NCBI GenBank assembly: GCA_003545155.1
Contig: DQCH01000073.1
Location: 1-7,699 of the forward strand
Reading direction: 5' to 3'
Origin: Candidatus Acetothermia bacterium
Lineage (GTDB): Bacteria; Bipolaricaulota; Bipolaricaulia; UBA7950; UBA9294
DNA: 7,699 nt
Shown: piece after piece, positions 5,255-7,699 of the stretch
Position numbering within the stretch: position 1 is the stretch's first letter
Layout of the letters: every line of letters starts with the position of its first letter
Position numbers and translations under genes: made by a program
Notes under the pieces: generated by a model
The model's input: the letters and a program-made list of their open reading frames with translations, nothing else
The model's database searches: none
What the model was told of the DNA's origin: nothing

Positions 5255-6331
5255 TGGCGGATTATCGGAGAGACTGCTTTCTTTTTTCTCGTTTTACTCG
5301 CGGTTGGGGCAGGCCTCATCGCCCAGACACTCGTATACCCTGTGATCGATCGACCGGGGGAGAACATCTATTGCTGTTGCGTCAAAGAGGCGTTCGCCGC
5401 GGCAAAGGAGTCGATCGACCTTTTGCTCTCAAACGCCCAGCTTGACCAGGTACCCCTGTGGGATGAGCTGCTCGCAGCGGCCTCCCGCGGAGTACGGGTA
5501 CGCGTCCTTCTCGATGAGAGCGAATGGTCTACCTCGATCACTGAAAAGAACCGGCCGACAATTGAATTTCTTAAGGTACATGGGATCGAGGCTCGCTTCG
5601 ATGATCCCGCAGTTACTACCCACGCCAAGCTGGTGGTCGTCGATCGGCGGGTGGTAATCCTCGGTTCTTCAAACTGGAACCACTACGCTTTCACCGATCA
5701 GGAACAGGCAAACGTGAAGGTGCAAGACGCGCAGGTGGGGGAAGTGTTTGCGACATACTTTGACAGGTTGTGGAGGGGAAATCTCCCTCCGGGTGGAGTT
5801 AGGCTCGATCTGTCATCACTTTCCGCAGAGGGGCCGCTCCTCATTCCGATTCCCGAGGCTGTGGATACCAAAAACTACGCGTACGTCCTCCTGGATCTGC
5901 TTCGTCAAGCGAAACGCTCAATCCATGTCGTGATGTACCGGATTTCCTACTATCCGCAGTACAAAGGAAGCCTTTCAAACGAAATCCTGCACGCCTTGGT
6001 CGATGCGGCCGCTCGCGGGCTAGATGTTAAGGTCCTTATCGATGACTGTGCTTTCTATCCTGGCTCGGCCGAGGAGAATCTGGAAGCAGCGCTTTACCTG
6101 CACTTACATGGGGTAGGGATCCACCTTGACGATCCCTCAGAGACCACCCACTGCAAGCTGGTAATTATAGATGAAGAGACTGTTCTTCTGGGCTCGACGA
6201 ATTGGAATTACTATGCCTTGGAGAAGAACAACGAGGTCGACCTTGCCCTCATCGGTCTTCCACTCGTTGCTGCTCCTTATGAGCAGCTCTTCCGTCTCTT
6301 GTGGGAAGAAGGAAGACGCCTTGACGAGTAG
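5237..6331 (+). CDS. Membrane-anchored phospholipase-D-superfamily protein with two HKD motifs
   Basis: A 364-residue protein with an N-terminal hydrophobic helix at about 13-30 (TAFFFLVLLAVGAGLIAQ) preceded by basic residues, so either a signal anchor or an uncleaved signal, with the rest probably outside the cytoplasm. Two PLD repeats follow. The first HKD is HAKLVVVD (H129, K131, D136), followed by GSSNWN. The second is HCKLVIID (H305, K307, D312), followed by GSTNWN. A complete pair builds one active site acting on phosphodiester bonds: phospholipid transfer or hydrolysis, or nucleic acid cleavage. Which of these cannot be told; the GSxNW motif occurs in both nuclease-like and lipid-acting members. 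It is shorter than typical cardiolipin synthases and has one rather than two membrane helices. A Cys triplet (46-48) lies just after the membrane segment. It is divergent from the Lon-like protease gene and probably monocistronic. Confidence 0.88.
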   Translation: MKRWLQWRIIGETAFFFLVLLAVGAGLIAQTLVYPVIDRPGENIYCCCVKEAFAAAKESIDLLLSNAQLDQVPLWDELLAAASRGVRVRVLLDESEWSTSITEKNRPTIEFLKVHGIEARFDDPAVTTHAKLVVVDRRVVILGSSNWNHYAFTDQEQANVKVQDAQVGEVFATYFDRLWRGNLPPGGVRLDLSSLSAEGPLLIPIPEAVDTKNYAYVLLDLLRQAKRSIHVVMYRISYYPQYKGSLSNEILHALVDAAARGLDVKVLIDDCAFYPGSAEENLEAALYLHLHGVGIHLDDPSETTHCKLVIIDEETVLLGSTNWNYYALEKNNEVDLALIGLPLVAAPYEQLFRLLWEEGRRLDE

Positions 6332-6426
6332 AGGGACTCTCCTCTGGCCGGAAAGCACTTGAGTTTTCACTCTTTCTAGATCGCTTGGCTCTTCCTAAGG
6401 ACGATCAGGAGGAGTCGGAGGTTTGC

Positions 6427-6442
6427 CCTTGATTTATCAAGG
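6427..6442. terminator. Hairpin between convergent genes (possible bidirectional terminator)
   Basis: CCTTGAT-TT-ATCAAGG is a perfect 7-bp inverted repeat three bases beyond the stop codon of the minus-strand zinc-ribbon gene and about 95 bp after the PLD stop. On the plus strand it is followed by a T-rich stretch (GTTTACGGTGTTTT). It is short and AT-rich, so efficient termination is uncertain. Confidence 0.4.
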
Positions 6443-6445
6443 CGT

Positions 6446-6793
6446 TTACGGTGTTTTACTTGTGTAGCCACACTCAAGGCAACGCCACTCGATCTCCCCG
6501 CTCAGTGGGTACCAACGAACCGGGACCATGCTTCCCCCGCACTCAGGGCAGGGCGCAACCGAAAGGTTTGCTGGTATTGCCTCCTTATCCGGGCCTGTGG
6601 CAATCAGGTTCACGGGTTCTTCCATGACTAGGCTGACCTTGCCCATTACGCCTGTAGTGGCATCTGCCAGCTCAACCTGCCCTTTAATGTTTATGGTGAG
6701 GCCTTGACGGTTGATTTGCACCAAGATAAACAACATCCCAGCTAACAGGCCGATCAGCGTGATAAAGGCGATGGGAACTGCGATCTGTCGCAT
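6446..6793 (-). CDS. Small membrane-anchored zinc-ribbon protein, function unknown
   Basis: A 115-residue protein. Residues ~4-25 form one transmembrane helix (IAVPIAFITLIGLLAGMLFI). A middle region (about 30-65) is beta-rich and polar. The C-terminal part carries a four-cysteine zinc ribbon: C82 and C85 in CPECGG, C105 and C108 in CLECGY. I do not recognise a named family. AAGGAGGAGA directly precedes the ATG at 6791-6793. The gene follows nfeD on the same strand after a 95-bp gap containing a TATAAT box (6850-6855, minus), so it may have its own promoter or be co-transcribed. The position suggests membrane protein quality control, but that is inference. The helix/ribbon topology would allow either a cytoplasmic or an outside ribbon. 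Confidence 0.75.
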   Translation of the reverse strand: MRQIAVPIAFITLIGLLAGMLFILVQINRQGLTINIKGQVELADATTGVMGKVSLVMEEPVNLIATGPDKEAIPANLSVAPCPECGGSMVPVRWYPLSGEIEWRCLECGYTSKTP

Positions 6794-6820
6794 TCTCTCC
6801 TCCTTTCCCGCGCGACAGGG

Positions 6821-6855
6821 AAGGAAAATTTAACTTTCCTTTTATAAGAATTATA
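6821..6855 (-). promoter_or_regulatory. Possible promoter and leader hairpin of the zinc-ribbon gene
   Basis: TATAAT on the minus strand (6855-6850) is a consensus -10, but no good -35 sits at 16-18 bp (the sequence there reads AAGGAA). Just downstream, AAGGAAA (6821-6827) and TTTCCTT (6835-6841) form a 7-bp inverted repeat that would lie in the 5' leader. Both are suggestive only. Confidence 0.3.
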
Positions 6856-6888
6856 CTTGACCCAAGACGACCTTCCTTGCCCGAATGA

Positions 6889-7699
6889 TCATCGTTTCCG
6901 GTGGACAAGGAGTGTGCGTCCTTCGAGGCGTTCAACGACAACTGGGTCACCGGCGTGGATCCGCCCTTCGAGGGAGCGAGCCTCCCAGTACTCACCCTTG
7001 ATGAACACCTTTCCATCGGGATCGAGGTCGCTGCGGGCGTTCCCGATTGCCCCTATCATTCCACTCTTTCCAGTGACCGGTTGCCTGCGCTGGATTAGGA
7101 GTCCCTTGGAGATGATGAACACAAACAGAGCGGTCATTGTTCCCACAGTGAGGAGGATCGTCGACCAGGAAAGGCCGATCGCCCGGTTGTGGATGTTGAA
7201 CAAGGTGAACGAACCGACGAGGAGTGAAACCACCCCACCAGTGGTCAGGATCCCGTTTGTCGGCGTGAATGCGTCTAGGACCATCAGCACGACTCCAAAC
7301 AGGACAAGTGCGACCCCAACAACGTTTACTGGGAGGATCTGCAACCCGAGGAAGGCGAGAACAAGGCAGATCCCGCCGGCGGCGAGGCCAAAGCCGATCC
7401 CCGGGTGGAAGAACTCGTAGATCAATCCGTAGAGGCCGAGGATAAACAGCACATAGACGATGTTGGGATCAGCGAGATAACCCAGGAGCCGCTCGCGCAA
7501 GCTTGGTTTTACCTCTTTCACGGGCAGCCCAGCTGTCTGTAGCACACGGCCGTCGGCGAGGGTGTAGCCATCGAGGCGCTCCAGCAGTTCATCGAAGTCA
7601 GCGACAACCAGATCGATTACCCCCTGGGCAAGGGCCTCCGAGGCGGTGAGCGAGCTCGACTCGCGCACTGCGGCTTCTGCCCACTCTACGTTGCGGCCG
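6889..7699 (-). CDS. nfeD: Long-form NfeD membrane protein, C-terminal part (5' end beyond the window)
   Basis: About 270 codons are visible and the frame stays open to the window edge, so the N-terminus is missing. The GTG at 7666-7668 is internal: upstream codons read GRNVEWAEAAVRESSSLTAS, typical of the end of the ClpP-like serine protease domain of long NfeD proteins (COG1030), which continues as EALAQGVIDLVV. About five transmembrane helices follow (starting IVYVLFILGLYGLIYEFF, then GICLVLAFLGLQIL, VGVALVLFGVVLMVL, TGGVVSLLVGSF and ILLTVGTMTALFVFI). The protein ends in an OB-fold NfeD domain (GKVFIKGEYWEARSLEG, DPVVVERLEGRTLLV). The family partners with SPFH/stomatin proteins in membrane microdomains and, in studied homologues, cleaves stomatin. 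No stomatin gene is visible here; the next gene on the strand is the zinc-ribbon protein. Identification is firm; the catalytic Ser and Lys lie outside the window. Confidence 0.92.
   Translation of the reverse strand, partial: GRNVEWAEAAVRESSSLTASEALAQGVIDLVVADFDELLERLDGYTLADGRVLQTAGLPVKEVKPSLRERLLGYLADPNIVYVLFILGLYGLIYEFFHPGIGFGLAAGGICLVLAFLGLQILPVNVVGVALVLFGVVLMVLDAFTPTNGILTTGGVVSLLVGSFTLFNIHNRAIGLSWSTILLTVGTMTALFVFIISKGLLIQRRQPVTGKSGMIGAIGNARSDLDPDGKVFIKGEYWEARSLEGRIHAGDPVVVERLEGRTLLVHRKR

Noticed and set aside
7666..7668. GTG as the true start of the NfeD protein (259 residues)
   Set aside because: The frame continues to the window edge with sequence typical of the ClpP-like domain (GRNVEWAEAAV), so the GTG is an internal valine.

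Overview
The window looks like bacterial chromosome from an organism with G+C somewhat above half. Most genes read on the minus strand. No rRNA, tRNA or taxon-specific marker is visible, so the lineage is left open. The Lon-like protease, the NfeD-type membrane protease homologue, the Shine-Dalgarno motifs (AGGAGG type) and the sigma-70-like promoters all fit a bacterium. The low-density left half, with several toxin-antitoxin genes and dispersed repeats, resembles accessory DNA often seen in environmental or uncultivated lineages.

Left half (1-2777): an accessory, repeat-rich region. A complete ribbon-helix-helix antitoxin / PIN-domain toxin pair (256-950, minus) lies between two direct copies of a ~95 bp repeat (1-93 and 1071-1169). 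Next comes a hairpin-rich non-coding stretch (1188-1316). After that is a broken MazF/PemK-type toxin (1339-1684, minus) that carries an internal frameshift and has no start codon. Its probable antitoxin (2110-2316, minus) is intact but sits about 425 bp upstream instead of being coupled. The intervening DNA holds an imperfect inverted-repeat element (arms 1737-1763 and 1913-1939). The simplest reading is that a mazEF-like operon was split and its toxin inactivated. The stretch 2317-2777 shows no convincing gene, but part of it resembles the non-coding stretch near 1200.

Right half (2778-7699): ordinary, dense coding. A large Lon-family AAA+ protease (2778-5204, minus) is transcribed divergently from a membrane-anchored, two-HKD phospholipase-D-superfamily protein (5237-6331, plus). 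Only 32 bp separate the two start codons, and two good sigma-70-like promoters overlap there. The plus-strand promoter predicts an almost leaderless mRNA. A convergent hairpin separates the PLD gene from a small membrane-anchored zinc-ribbon protein (6446-6793, minus). Upstream of that is the C-terminal part of a long-form NfeD protein (6889 to the window edge, minus).

Working together (inference): the right half groups membrane and protein quality-control functions (Lon-like protease, NfeD, a membrane zinc ribbon, membrane PLD). The left half is a patch of stability modules and repeats. I do not see a clearly new multi-gene system. The most informative points are the split mazEF module, the repeat-flanked PIN/RHH module and the interlocked divergent promoter.
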